Origin: Spisula solida
Lineage: Eukaryota > Mollusca > Bivalvia > Venerida > Mactridae
NCBI GenBank assembly: GCA_947247005.1
Contig: OX365950.1
Coordinates: forward strand, 14,458,720 to 14,522,719
Direction of reading: 5' to 3'
DNA: 64,000 nt
Position numbers and translations under genes: made by a program. How positions within the stretch are numbered: the first letter of the stretch is position 1; each line of letters begins with the position of its first letter. Below the pieces are notes generated by a model. It was given only the letters and a program-made list of their open reading frames with translations. It was not told the DNA's origin and did not search any database. Shown here piece after piece: positions 12,599 to 27,974 of the stretch.

Positions 12599-13655
12599 TT
12601 AGCTCCACTATTCATAGAATATTAAGGGGAGCTATTGCAGTCACCCGAGCGTCCGCGTTGGCGTAACACTTTTGTTAAAGTTTAGGTACAGGTTTTTTAA
12701 CCTCTTATATTCTCCAGGGACCGTATTTATTCTTCCCAGTATTCTTCAAGTCCTTTGAGATGTTGCTTTCATACTTTCCATACTTGTTTGCCATCATGAC
12801 CCCAACCGATATGCAGGAGTAAGTAACTCTATCAGGCATTTTGTTGAAATAATGCCCCCTTTTTCTACTTATCGCAAATAGTGCAGTTAAAGTTAAGGTA
12901 CGGGTTTTTTAACCTCTAATATCTTCATAGTGCATTGTCATATAATATATTGCTTTGATACTTTGCATACTTGTTCATCATCATGACCCCAACCCATACA
13001 CAGGGGAAGGTAACTCTATTAAGCATTTTGGTGAAATTATGCCCCCTTTTTCAACTTAGTGCTAATGTTAAAGTTTAGGTACAGGTTTTTTCGCCTCTAA
13101 TATTTTCAAAGTGCATTCACATATTGCTTTACATACTTGTTAACCATCATGACCCCATACCTTACACAGGGGTAGGTAACTCTATCAAGCATTTTGTTGA
13201 AATTATTCCCTCTGTTGGACTTGGAAATTTATGCAAAATTTAATGTTAAAGTTTAGGTACAGGTTTTTTAATCTCTAATATCTTCAAAGTACATTGACAT
13301 ATTGCTTTGATACTTTGCATACTTGTTCACCATCATGATCCCAACCCCTTCACAAGAGAAGATAACTATTTAGCATTTTGTTGAAATTATGCCCCCTTTC
13401 GGACTAAGAAATGCTTATTTGTTTACCTTCATGACCAAGAGGACATACACATGAGTAGTTAACGGTCCTGCATAATTTGTCCAAATTATCCCCCTTTTTC
13501 GGCTTAGGAGCCCCAACCTCTACACAGCAGAGGGTAATGCTGCTGTTATGAAGCATTTCGTTTTGAATATATAATGATTGTACTATCCTAGCATGGCGGT
13601 GCGAATAATGGAATGCCTTGTTTCGTGTACAGCTCTTTTTGTTATATTTGTGTGA
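12599..13655 (+). repeat. TTAGGTAC-family mollusc repeat, copy 1
   Basis: Begins agctccactattcatagaat and consists of four or five degenerate units of about 170-180 bp with shared words: gttaaagtttaggtacagg, acctctaatatcttc, catacttgttcaccatcatg, ggtaggtaactctatcaagc. Sister copies lie at 24019-24912 and 30985-31330. Confidence 0.8.
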
Positions 13656-13792
13656 GTATTGTGAAGAAGCAGATAAATAACCGTCTACGTGTTCCGTCTA
13701 GTTTTACATAAATGTATGTATGAGTATTTAGATGAATATGTGTAAAGAAAAGTTAAATAGTACATGTATATCTATAAAGAAATCCAATTATT

Positions 13793-14053
13793 AGTCCCCT
13801 ACCGGTTTTTGACCGGAGGGGACTATAGGTTTGCCCTCCGTCAGTCAGTCAGTCCGTCCGTCTGTCCGTCCGTCAAACAATCTGGATCCTGCCATAACTC
13901 AAACAGTTTCCAAGCTAGGTTTATGAAACTTGATATGTGGATAGGGGGCAATAAGGGGATTATGCATGTCTAAAAATATTTTGATTCTGACCAAAATTGT
14001 GGTTGCTATGGCAACAGAAACATTGAAAATGGCCTCAAACCGGTAGGGGACTT
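13793..14053. mobile_element. CCGGTAGGGGACT MITE-like element
   Basis: agtcccctaccggttt at the left is mirrored by aaaccggtaggggact at the right, about 260 bp apart. The interior has the cgtccgtc tract, caaacaatctggatcctgcc and gttgctatggcaacag. I know this organisation from bivalve interspersed repeats. No coding capacity. Confidence 0.75.
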
Positions 14054-15450
14054 CTGTATTGCTTGCAATTCTTAATTACTCTGTTTTTTAACTAAAACAT
14101 AGGCTGCACATATATGCACTTTAATTGTATTATAATATGCCATTTCTGGCATGTGTGTGAGTTTAATGTGAAAGTACACTTAATCGATTTTAAAAAGCAA
14201 CATCGGGTTTTTGATACATTTAAGCTAGTTAATGAGCTTCAATTTTATTGAAAATGTGCATCTGATGAAATCAATACATGAAGTCAAATATGTGCAAATT
14301 TAATTGTAATCAAGGTTTAGATGATCACAAAACCGATTCACAAAAAGTGTTGCTCAACAATGTCAAATTCGCAAAATTAATAATGTATTCATAAGCTGCA
14401 ACTTGCTATGCAAATCACGCGTCTGTGTCACAATGGCGGGAAAATATGGGGTTGTACAATGTTGTTCCACACATCTATAAGGAAAACACGTAACACTTTA
14501 AATGCTCTGAAGTTTCTGCTTGATGATGCCCTTCTTGCATGCCTTCAAATTTAGCTTCACAAGAATAAATTGAATGATCTCCTCGGTCGTAACATGAGCT
14601 GCCAGTAATGTTTTGCCGATCTAGCATACGCTACAAAATTGTACATTGTGTCCGATGGTTAAGATAATGCCTGTCCTAGGTATTTGGCATCTCAAAACCG
14701 TAACCAGAATTCAATAATTGAATATGTAAGGGTAAATAAGAAGCGTTTTTCAATTTGGGTCAAAATAAACATTAAACAAAATGTTATGAAAGGTACTTTT
14801 CAGCAAACTAAGTAAATCGTACCCAACATTGCCTTCAAACTTATGTATAGCACCAAAAATTGTTGACCGGAAGTGGTGTCTTCATAAATAACATTCATAT
14901 GGTGCCATCGTTTTTACGTGCTTGTATTGTCAGCTTACCTGACGCTGACAATCGTAGGTGTAAACTGCTTCTTGAAAATACTGTGCAAGTCTAAAGATCA
15001 TCACCAGACGACAGTTAAATGACTAAACGTCACACATCTGTTTAAAGCATGTCAATAGCGCCAGGATGTTCTATATATCCTAAAAGCGTGACACTGTATA
15101 CAATGCATTTCTTATCTTAATTTATGTTTTTCGTTGGGGTATCGTTGTCCTACAACTTGACGGTCAAATCGTCACGCCCAGTGGTTTCGTTCTGGCGGCA
15201 TGTGTAAATAATGAAAATGACGCCAATATGACGTAATGGGTTGAATTGAAATATTTTATAGCACAAAATCTTACCAGGCATACGACTCTCGTCCCACTGA
15301 TTGATTTAAACTTTAACAAATTTCAAATAATAATTTATGCAAAAAATACCAGCCCCCAAAATAGTTGCGTTTCTAAATCAGTTAAGTGTAGATACATAAC
15401 CATCTACATGTTCGGTCCAGTTGTACACAACTACCTGTATATTTGTATCA
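14054..15450. other. Intergenic, 5' side of ZCCHC10-like gene
   Basis: No exon is assigned here. caatggcgggaaa (14434) combines YY1-like and E2F-like words, and accggaagtgg (14873) is an ETS-like site. Either could mark the missing ZCCHC10-like promoter, but no matching N-terminal exon could be read. Confidence 0.35.
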
Positions 15451-15469
15451 TACAGTATGTCTATCGCAT

Positions 15470-15895
15470 TATTGCAATCTTCATGACACCTGGTCAGAAT
15501 GTTTTTCTCAATGAAATCTAGGTCAAGTTTGAAACTGGGTCATGTGGGGTCAAGAAGTAGGTAACCAGTTCAAATCTGAGAAAAACCTACTGAACACATT
15601 GGAGGACACAGTTATGGCCCTATTTTGATGAAACTTAGTCAGAAATGTTTGTCTGTATGAAATCTAGGCCAAGTTTGAAACTGGGTCATGTGGGTGGAAA
15701 ACTAGGTCAATAGGTCAAATCTTAAAAAACCCCTCGTAAACCCATTAGAGTCCAATAGGTTCACAACTTCAACTTCACTGCCAGGGGTTTTCTAAGATCT
15801 AAGAGGACACAATTATGGCCCAATCTTCATGAGTTTGTTGAACAACTAAGACAGGGGAGCGACCTAGGGCACTTTTGGCTCTCTTGTTGAACCTA
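15470..15895 (+). repeat. AGGTCA-family repeat, 3' part
   Basis: Contains atgaaatctaggtcaagttt twice, gggtcatgtggggtcaa, and the family's 3' end (aggggagcgacctaggg ... ggctctcttgttg). Confidence 0.75.
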
Positions 15896-16137
15896 CTTGT
15901 ACTAACAGTTTTAGACTATAAATAGCAATCACATGGTATACCACATGATTTGGGTGTGCCATTCAATGAAGCTCTTGACAAGCTTGCTGTCTCGTTGTTG
16001 CTGCTCTTTTAATTTCTACAATTCTGACTTGATCTTGTCAATGTTAACAGTTAACAGTGGATTGGTTTGACTAGGGTACCTGAAAGAAATTTTTTAGATA
16101 CAAAAAAAATGTACAGTACTGTAGGTATATACAATAA

Positions 16138-19372
<3,235 letters not shown>

Positions 19373-19654
19373 TTAGTGATTAATAATGTGTATGATAGAA
19401 AAGTATCAAGCATGCATAGTGCCACTTCATTACGCAATCATCATGACTGTTCCTGGTATCGTAGAACCTCGATGCCTCCAAACACCTGTGGAATAGAATA
19501 ATAGTTTGAGCCTTATATTTGGGAATTCAGTAAATTCGCGAAATTGTATTCTCGTGAACTTTGAAACAGCTTTAGTAAACGCTGGATGTAGTAGGACATA
19601 AATCTTTAACAAATATCTCTTTATTTTATTTACTGCTGGTGATCTTGTGTTTTT

Positions 19655-20012
19655 AGCTCACCTGTCAAGACAGAGTGAGCTTTTGTGATCACTCTTCGTC
19701 CGTCGTCCGTCCGTCAACAATTGGGTTGTGTCCTCTCTAGAGGTCACAATTTCGGTCTAATCTTAATGAAACTTGGTCACAATGATCATCTCAACAAAAT
19801 CGAGGTCAATTTCGATATTGGGTCATCTGAGGTCAAAAACTAGGTCACTAGGTCAAATTATAGAAAAACCTTGTGTAGTCACTAGAGGTCATAATTTTTA
19901 AATAATCTTTAAGAAACTTGGTCACAATGATCATGTCTGAAACAAAATATAGGCCATGTTCGATTTTGGGTCATCTGGGGTCAAAAACAAGGTCACAATG
20001 TCAATTGACATA
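19655..20012 (+). repeat. AGGTCA-family repeat, 5' half split by a LINE
   Basis: Starts with the family 5' end agctcacctgtcaagacag and gtgatcactcttcgtccgtc, then one and a half units of aggtcac words. Its continuation, including the 3' end gacaggtgagcgacctaggg, is at 23728-24018, beyond the inserted LINE. Confidence 0.85.
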
Positions 20013-20019
20013 TTCCTGA

Positions 20020-20050
20020 GGGTCGTTGGTTCAAACCCCACTGTGACCAT
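20020..20050 (+). other. tRNA-3'-half-like sequence at the LINE 5' junction
   Basis: gtcgttggttcaaacccc contains a B-box-like GGTTCAAACCC in a T-arm-like context with one stem mismatch. It is followed by ctgtgacca and, about 20 bases on, by a T-run. No A box or anticodon arm is visible upstream, so this is not a tRNA gene. Confidence 0.45.
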
Positions 20051-20351
20051 AATTATTATTTTTTAAGTGTTTAGGTAATGTTTTGTCTTTAAAGCATGTA
20101 TTTGTACAGTTATATGGAGGAAAATATTATCTGTTTGATACACACTGTCATACTTTATATAACAGTATATATATATATATATATGTATATCATCTTCTAC
20201 TGTCTCAAGCTCCCTTTCTCTCTTCTATTGCCTTTGTCTTACCATTCGGGGAATATCTAAAAATGCACAAATCAAATAATGTCCATATATACGCATCACT
20301 GTATTACATTTTTCAAATAACATGTACACGTATATACATGTCTAATAAATA

Positions 20352-23300
20352 ATGAGTCTAAAGTTTTGTACATTTAACGTCAAGGGGATAGCATCAAAAA
20401 CAAAAAGAGTCGAATTGTTTGAATGGTTAAAACTGAATAAATATTCAATTAGCTTTTTACAAGAAATACATTGTACACCAAATAATTATGATGAATGGAA
20501 AAGGGAATGGAAAGGTGATATATTCCTTAGTGGTAACCAGTCAAATAGCGCCGGGATAGGTATATTCATAAACGAAAATGTCAACTTTACACTTAAGTCC
20601 TATAAAGAATACAAACAAGGCCGCCTCCAATCATTAAATATCGAGATCGACGGTAAAACCTTACTTTTAGTGAACATATATGGACCTAATAAAGACGACG
20701 AGGAACTATTAAATATTTTAGAAAACATACTTATAGATAATAGTGATGAAACATTCGTAATCGGTGGTGACTTCAACACAATAATTGATGTAAATATTGA
20801 CAAACTAAACGGTAACAAAACCACACACAGGAAATGTTCAAAAAGAATTCAAGAGATCATGATAAATAATGATATATACGATATTTGGAGACTAAAACAT
20901 CCCAATTCGAAACAATTTACATGGCAATCTAATCATAAACCACCAATATATTGTAGACTAGATTATTTTTTAGTATCGTCCAACATCTTAAACCATGCGA
21001 AGGATTGTTATATTAAAATGGGCTTTAAATCCGACCACTCCGTTGTTACATTTGTTCTTGAACTTGCGTCAACAGAACGTGGACGAGGATTCTTCAAAAT
21101 AAATAACTCAATACTGTTAAATACAGATTTCCAAACAAAAGTCAAACAGGCAATTAATGAAACAACCAATATAAATAAGGATTCAAACCCAAATACTTTA
21201 TGGGAACTAGTTAAAGGCACAGTCCGGAACGAAGCCATTAGATATTCAAGTAAATTACAAAAAATGAACAAAGAAAATGAATTAAAAATACAACAAAATA
21301 TTGAAAGATTAGAACGTGAAATCTGCTCCGAACCAAGTAATGAAAATCTGCATAACGAACTACTTAACCAACAAAAAACATTAAACGATATAACTGAAGA
21401 AAAGATTAAAGGCATTATTTTAAGATCACCAGGTCTCATATTTTTTTCTGATTTCCAAAAAGCATTTGATAGTTTAAATCATGAATTCATGTATAAATGT
21501 TTAAAAGAACTAAATTTTAGTGACTCGCTCATACAATGGGTTGAAGTTTTTTATGCAAATGCGAAGGGCTGTATATTAACTAATAATGGTCATTTTTCTG
21601 ATTTTTTTAACATTAAGAGTGGTGTACGGCAAGGATGTCCTCTATCACCGTATCTTTTTATTCTATGTATCGAGTTTTTATCTATTTCTATAGAAAACAA
21701 CGATGCTATAGAAGGTATTAATTTAAACAATAACAGTACAAAACAAACTCTTTTTGCAGACGATGCTAGCTTTCTACTTAAAGGAAATCGAACGTCTTTC
21801 GAAAATCTTATAAAAACCCTTGACGATTTTGGTAAATCATCTGGGCTTAAACTCAATAGAAACAAATGCTCAGTCATGCGCATTGGAAGTCTAAAAAATA
21901 CAGATATTGTCTTTGACAACGAATTTGAATGGACTTCGTAGGAGGCAACTACATTAGGAATTACCTTCAGTAATAAGTTATCTTCAATGTATGATCTAAA
22001 TGTAGCAAATAAGATAATAGGATGTAAAAATGTCCTAAAACAATGGAAAAAATGGAACTTAACACTCATTGGAAAAATAACAGTTCTAAAAACATTTGTT
22101 CTTCCAAAGCTTATTTACCCCCTTACTGTGTTACAAAACCCACCAGCACATTTTATAAAATTGATCAATACAATTTTCTTTGATTTCTTGTGGAATTCAA
22201 AACCTGATAAAATATCACGTAAACAAATAATTCAAGAAAACAAAGACAGGGGTCTAAAAATGATAGACATGGAATGTTTTCTAGATTCAATAAATATCAG
22301 CTGGATAAAAAGAATTTTTAATTCAAACGCCAACTGGAGTTTTCATTACAAGACCGAATTAGAAAAATATGGAGGATTACAACTATTTAAATGTTATATT
22401 ACTGAAAAAGACTGTAAAAGTCTCAATATAAATTCAAAATTTTTAAAGGATATATTAATCTCATGGTCTAAGGTCAACACCCTAAACACTGAAATCCAAA
22501 CATCCAAACAAATCATCTGGAATAATTCAAGTATAAAACATATAAATAAAAATGAGTTATTTTACTATAACACATGGTTCAGTAAAGGAATCCAGTATGT
22601 AGAACATATATTTGACTTTAGACACAAAATATTTCACAGCTTCGAGCAGATGAAATTTCTATATGATATCCCTAATGGTGATTACTTGAAATACTATACC
22701 CTCATTAAAAACATACCGAAAGAATGGAAGACACAAATACAAAACGAAATTATAACGTACAACCCACCAAACTACATAATCGATAGACTAAATGGAAAAA
22801 CCAAATTAAGTAAGATTGCATATAATTCACTAATCAAGACTAAACTACCAACAGAACCAAAATACAAACGAAAATGGAATCTCAGGTTCACCATAGAAGA
22901 CACAGAATGGGTAAAATTTTTCCAACAAACGAATATTATTACAATAGACACTAAACTTAGAGAATTTCAGTATAAATACCTCATGAATATAATACCTGAC
23001 AACTCTTTTTTACACAAGTGTCATATAACCCAGTCAAGCTTATGTGATTTTTGCAATAGACAACCAGACTCTATATACCATATGTTCTGGGAATGCCATA
23101 TTGTACAAAGTTTTTGGGCTGAAGTTAGGTCATATCTAGTACAAAAACTTTCAAAAGACTTAAATATCACATTTCAAAATATTTCAGTTTGCAACATTAT
23201 AAAGAATACAGAAGAAGATGGGCTTATTACCAACTATATTATACTGCTTGCAAAATATTTCATATTTAAATGTAAATGCAATAAACACACTCCGACAATT

Positions 23301-23408
23301 CAGTCATTTAAAGAATACATTAACTATCGTAAAAAACTGGAACAAACAATCGCACTATTCAAAAACAAACTCCAAATCTGTAACAGAAAATGGCAGAAGT
23401 TTTCATAA
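20352..23408 (+). pseudogene. LINE endonuclease/reverse transcriptase, one stop and one deletion
   Basis: The frame opens MSLKFCTFNVKGI. The apurinic-type endonuclease (about residues 1-235) keeps N9, E38, D140/N142 in GGDFN, D204 and S227-D228-H229. The RT palm follows: FSDFQKAFD (D367), SGVRQGCPLSP, and FADD (D470-D471). Between them, at about S359/P360 (21429), the sequence jumps from an EEKIKGIILRS linker straight into the palm A block. The fingers region that normally lies between is missing, apparently through an in-frame deletion. A single TAG at 21939-21941 interrupts the frame; it then continues unchanged to 23408 through the thumb and a CX2CX8HX4C knuckle (CDFCNRQPDSIYHMFWEC). The copy looks young but cannot encode an active enzyme. 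Confidence 0.88.
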
Positions 23409-23727
23409 TTTGCATAACTCAAATAGTGATAATGTGTAAATTCCCCGAACCCGTAACCATTTCCTATTATCTTTCTCTTACTTTCCTTTCTTACTCTCTA
23501 CAATCATAACCTCTCTTCTAAGCGACTGTCCTCATAACTCTTTTCCCTCCCCTATATATACTACAAAAATCATAATGACATATAATTATAATTAATGAAT
23601 AATATCATAAAGAGTTTCACATTTATTTTGACAAAATTGTTTGTACATTTTGTATTGTGTATAGCTGTACATTGTATTATATGTCTTATGAAAATAAAAA
23701 ATGTTAAAAACGAGGAAAATATTATAG

Positions 23728-24018
23728 ATCATAGAAAAACTCTGTGTAGTCACCAGAGGTCACAATTTCAACTTACCCCTGTAATCTTTTTTATACTTGG
23801 TCCTAATGATCATCTCAACACAATCTAGGTTAAAGGTTTGATATTAATTAAGTCATCTGTAGTCAAAAACTAGGTCACATGGTCAAATCATAAACAATCT
23901 TGCAATAGAGGCTGAATTTCCTTAAATTTTATTCAGAAAATGTAAATAATTACCTAGGTCACCATAGGGGTGTGCATGCACTACTACGACAGGTGAGCGA
24001 CCTAGGGCCCTCTTGTTC
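23728..24018 (+). repeat. AGGTCA-family repeat, 3' half
   Basis: Continuation of 19655-20012 after the LINE, ending gacaggtgagcgacctaggg and ccctcttgttc. Confidence 0.85.
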
Positions 24019-24912
24019 CAACTTGGTGCAAATGTTAAAGTTTAGGTACAGGTTTTTTCACCTCTATATTTTCAAAGTGCATTCACATATTGCTTTGCAT
24101 ACTTGTTCTCCATCATGACCCCAAACCCTACAAAGGGGTAGGTAACTCTATCAAGCATTTTGGTGAAATTATGCACCCTTTTGGACTTGGAAATGCAAAT
24201 GTTAAAGTTTAGGTATGGGTTTTTTATCCTCTAATACCTTCAAAGTGCATAGACATATTGCTTTGATACTTTGCATACTTGTTCACCATCATGACCCAAC
24301 CCCTACACTGGGGTAGGTAACTCTAACAAGCATTTTGGTGAAATTATGGGAAATGCAAATGTTAAAGTTTAGGTACATGTTTTTTAACCTCTATTATCTT
24401 CAAAGTTCATTGATATATTGTTTTGATACTTTGCATACTTGTTCACCATCATGACCCAACCCATACACAGGGGTAGGTAACTCTATCAAGCATTTTGGTG
24501 AAATTATGGGAAATGCAAATGTTAAAGTTTAGGTACATGTTTTTTAACCTCTATTATCTTCAAAGTGTATTGATATATTGCGTTGATACTTTGCACACTT
24601 GTTCACCATCATAACGCAGCCCCTACACAGGAGAAGATAACTATTTAGCATTTTGTTGAAATTATGTTCCCTTTTTGACTTAGAAATGCTTATTTGTTAA
24701 CCTTCATGACCCAGATGACCTACATATGAGTAGGTAACAGTCCTGCATTTTGTCCAAATTATCTCCCTATTTCGACTTAGAAGCCCCAAGCTCTACATGG
24801 CAGAGGGTAATGCTGCTGATATTAAGCATTTGTTTTGAATATATAATGAATGTACTATCCTAGCATGGCACTGCGAATAGTGGAGCGCGCTGTTCGTGGA
24901 CAGCTCTTGTTT
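24019..24912 (+). repeat. TTAGGTAC-family repeat, copy 2
   Basis: Five degenerate units with gttaaagtttaggtac, catacttgttcaccatcatg and ggggtaggtaactctatc. Its last 200 bp (from cttatttgttaaccttcatg to gacagctcttg) parallels the end of copy 1 at 12599-13655. Confidence 0.8.
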
Positions 24913-25130
24913 GAACCTTTCTTTCAATAATTAGATAACACCTTTTACTGTTAGTTTAACTGAATCAACCAATCCTGTTTGGTTTATTTACCACTCTTCC
25001 AGACCATGTTTGATAATGGCCATTCTGCTCCTAGTTATCTAGGTCAGTTTCAGATGTTAAGATGGGAGGTTCCTCAGGAGTACTGTTGTTCATGGCATAT
25101 GTATAAAATTCATGGGAACTAGGTATTTTT

Positions 25131-25408
25131 ATGCCCCCGTATCGATAGATCGGGAGGCATATAGTGATTCACCTGTCCGTCCGTCCGTTCGTCCGTCTGT
25201 CCGTTGTCCGTCCGTCCTGGTTAACCCAAATTGACCGTTTCTTCTAGCATTAATATGGCTTGCTACAAAGCTTTTATACTTGCATGGATGTTGTATATGA
25301 ACACTCTCCACACACCTGTATCACCTAACCCCATTTTGACCTTCACCTTGACCTAATTTTGGACTTATTTATAGACAAGGCTTCCACAGGGGGCATAAGC
25401 GTTTATTG
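25131..25408. repeat. ATGCCCCC-family mollusc repeat
   Basis: atgcccccgtatcgatagat at the left and cacagggggcataagcg at the right are partly inverted. The interior has a cgtccgtccgttcgtccg tract and ttaacccaaattgaccgttt. No coding. Confidence 0.7.
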
Positions 25409-25678
25409 AACGCAGTCTTGTTTCAATGATTTTCACGTGTAAATGTCTGTTGGGGCGATTTATCGCACCTAAATACTGGTTTGAACAGTATATGATCTTT
25501 TGTCATGTTACCTATTGTTATTGTTATAATAATAAAAAATAATAGTCGTGTTACCTGATAACTTTGGCTGGAATCCACTTGTGATTGTGCTGTAATAGCA
25601 CTGAATCATCAAGAAATAAAATTAAGAACAATATCCAGTTTTATTTTCTCCTACAAAGTTTTTACTGGTCGCAAAGTA

Positions 25679-26031
25679 TGAAGGGATTATCAGTCTCAAC
25701 TGATGAAGGGATAATCAGTCTCAACTGATGAAGGGATAATCAGTCTCAACTGATGAAGGGATAATCAGTCTCAACTGATGAAGGGATAATCAGTCTCAAC
25801 TGATGAAGGGATAATCAGTCTCAACTGATGAAGGAATAATCAGTCTCAACTGATGAAGGGATTATCAGTCTCAACTGATGAAGGGATTGTCAGTCTCAAC
25901 TGATGAAGGGATTGTCAGTCTCAACTGATGAAGGGATTGTCAGTCTCAACTGATGAAGGGATTGTCAGTCTCAACTGATGAGGGGATTATCAGTCTCAAC
26001 TGATGAAGGGATTATCAGTCTCAACTGATGA
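25679..26031. repeat. 25-bp minisatellite, about 14 copies
   Basis: The unit is close to gaagggataatcagtctcaa plus ctgat. Copies fall into blocks by one or two bases (ggattat, ggataat, ggattgt), which shows block-wise expansion. Confidence 0.95.
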
Positions 26032-26314
26032 ACTGCATGTCATATCCGTACCAGTTGCCCTTGGCTTGGCTATGGAGCAAACTGTTTTGGCATGTTGAGT
26101 CAGGGATTCTCCTGCTTCTGGCTTCTTTAACCTGTATACAGAACTGAAAACAGCAAACAAATATGTTCACTGTTCAATGGTACTGACAATGTTTTAACAG
26201 CAGACTGGCTTACAGATGAAATGCCTGTATTTGAAAAGGTTATCTGTACACCTTCATGATGTGTGTGCGTAGTAAGCGTACCTAGCTCAGCATATTCCTT
26301 TGTCCAATTCTCAT

Positions 26315-27071
26315 GGTGAGCTTTTGTGATCGCCCTATGTCCGTCGTCCTCCGTCAACAATTTGACTGTTAACACTCTAGAGGTCACAGTTTCACTTAAT
26401 CTTTATGAAACTTGGTCACAATGTTTGTCTCTATGAAATCTAGGTCAAGTTCGTCATCTGGAGTCAAAAACTAGGTCACTAGGTCAATTCAAAGAAAAAC
26501 CTTGTTAACATGCTAGAGGTCACATTTTTGACATAATCTTAATGAAACTTGGTCACAATGTGAACCTTTATAAAATCTAGGTCAAGTTTGCAACTTGGTT
26601 ACCTGGGGTCAAAAACTAGGTCACAAGGTCACATTGAAGAAAAACCTTGTTAACACTCTTAAGGTCACATTAAAAATTGTGTTACCTAATCTTTATGAAA
26701 CTTGGTCACAATGTTTGTCTCTATGAAATCTATGCCAAATATTTTTACTGGGTCATCTTGGGTCAAAAACTAGGTCACTAGGTCAAATCAAAGAAAAACC
26801 TAGTTAACATTTTTGACATAATCTTTATAAAATCTAGGTTAAGTTTATAACTGGATCATCTGGGACAAAAACTAGGTCACCAGATTACAGCAAAGAAAAC
26901 CTTGTTTATACTCTAGAGGTCACTTTTTACCTCATCTTTATAAAGCCTGGCCATAAAGTGTGTATTCGTAGAATCTACATCAAATATTAAGGTCATATCA
27001 TAACAAATACTGATTCTGCCTCAACTGCTAGTTATCAGGTGAGCGCTTTAGGGCCAAATGGCCTTCTTGTT
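26315..27071 (+). repeat. AGGTCA-family repeat
   Basis: Starts at a degenerate 5' end (tggtgagcttttgtgatcgc, gtccgtcgtcctccgtcaac), has about four units of cttggtcacaatg / tctaggtcaagtt / aaaaactaggtcac, and ends caggtgagcgctttagggcc. Confidence 0.85.
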
Positions 27072-27083
27072 ATATAAAAGAGT

Positions 27084-27292
27084 AAGTAAGTAAGTAACGA
27101 CTTTATTATTTTCAATATGGTCTACATAATAAACATATATACATAAATTACATGATAAGATACAAACAAATTTATGAAGAAAATGAAACAGTATTATTTA
27201 AACTTAACAATATAGGATATACATGTATATTTCAAAACATTAACATACAAATGTATAATTAAATAGCGTAGTATACATGTACATATAAAAGA
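27084..27292 (-). mobile_element. Short 5'-truncated LINE insertion with 12-bp TSD
   Basis: ATATAAAAGAGT is repeated exactly at 27072-27083 and 27293-27304. Between them lies 209 bp that on the - strand ends with an ataataaagtcgttac word and a (TTAC)n tail, the pattern of a LINE 3' end. No coding sequence remains. Confidence 0.8.
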
Positions 27293-27413
27293 GTGAAATG
27301 GTTAAATTTGGTTTTAAATTGGTGTGAGCTAATTAGTAAGTTGTTCTGTATGTGAGTTTTTACCTTATGAATATGAGCTGTGCTGACTCACTGCGGTATA
27401 CCATACACCTGGG

Positions 27414-27850
27414 CCCAATTCCACGAAAAAACTTTAGGTTATTGCTCAGCTGAGACTGCTATTTTGAATTTATTATATGACTACAATTATAGACTTGTGA
27501 TGTAGATTGCTACCAGAAACGGTGTATTTAGTGCTAAATAGTGATTTAGTAGGTGATTTTTGTATGAAATGCTCTTTGAAATCCAACATTAATGAACAAT
27601 AAAAAACTTCGTACTTGAGCTTGTTATAACAGACTTAAGATAAATTACTTTAGTAGATGTTTATAACTTTAAAGCACTATTTTCTGTAAAAATCGGGCTT
27701 ATTATGATTGTATTGCTCTATTAAATTAGCATCTAACTGTGATGAAACAATATATACAATTATGCATGAAATTCATTTACCCAACAAAATATGTTTTTAA
27801 AATAGCAGTCTCAGCTGAGCAATAACTTAAATTATTTCGTGGAATTGGGG
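27414..27850. mobile_element. MITE with long TIRs (CCCAATTCCACGAAA)
   Basis: The left arm cccaattccacgaaa, ttattgctcagctgagact and gctatttt is mirrored by aaaatagcagtctcagctga, gcaataac and tttcgtggaattgggg at the right. Both sides have CCTGGG (27408-27413 and 27851-27856), a possible 6-bp target duplication, although overlap with the G/C-rich end makes the boundary ambiguous. No ORF. Confidence 0.85.
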
Positions 27851-27974
27851 CCTGGGTATTGCGAGTAAAGGAGTAATGCAGTCATAATGTTCAACACAGT
27901 GAGTAGGTAACTCTATCAAGCATTTTGTTCTGTACACAAACTAGATACTTTGAAATACTCGGTACAGTAAACAT

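Larger units (their letters stand above)
20013..23727 (+). mobile_element. ORF2-type non-LTR retrotransposon inserted in AGGTCA repeat
   Basis: The host repeat breaks off near 20012 and resumes at atcatagaaaaactctgtg near 23728, so the insertion is about 3.7 kb. It has a roughly 340-bp 5' leader (with a tRNA-like piece at 20020-20050), one long frame for endonuclease and reverse transcriptase, and a roughly 320-bp AT-rich 3' part ending in A-rich sequence without a pure poly(A). No ORF1 is present. The protein looks L1/Tx1-like by its endonuclease and its C-terminal CCHC; the clade assignment is tentative. Confidence 0.85.

Noticed and set aside
14434..14482. MAGKYGVVQCCSTHL as first ZCCHC10-like or THAP-type exon
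   Set aside because: Stops after 15 codons and has no donor in a fitting phase.
20083..20352. 89-residue frame just before the LINE ORF
   Set aside because: Contains a TA microsatellite and shows no ORF1-type coiled coil or knuckle; treated as LINE leader.
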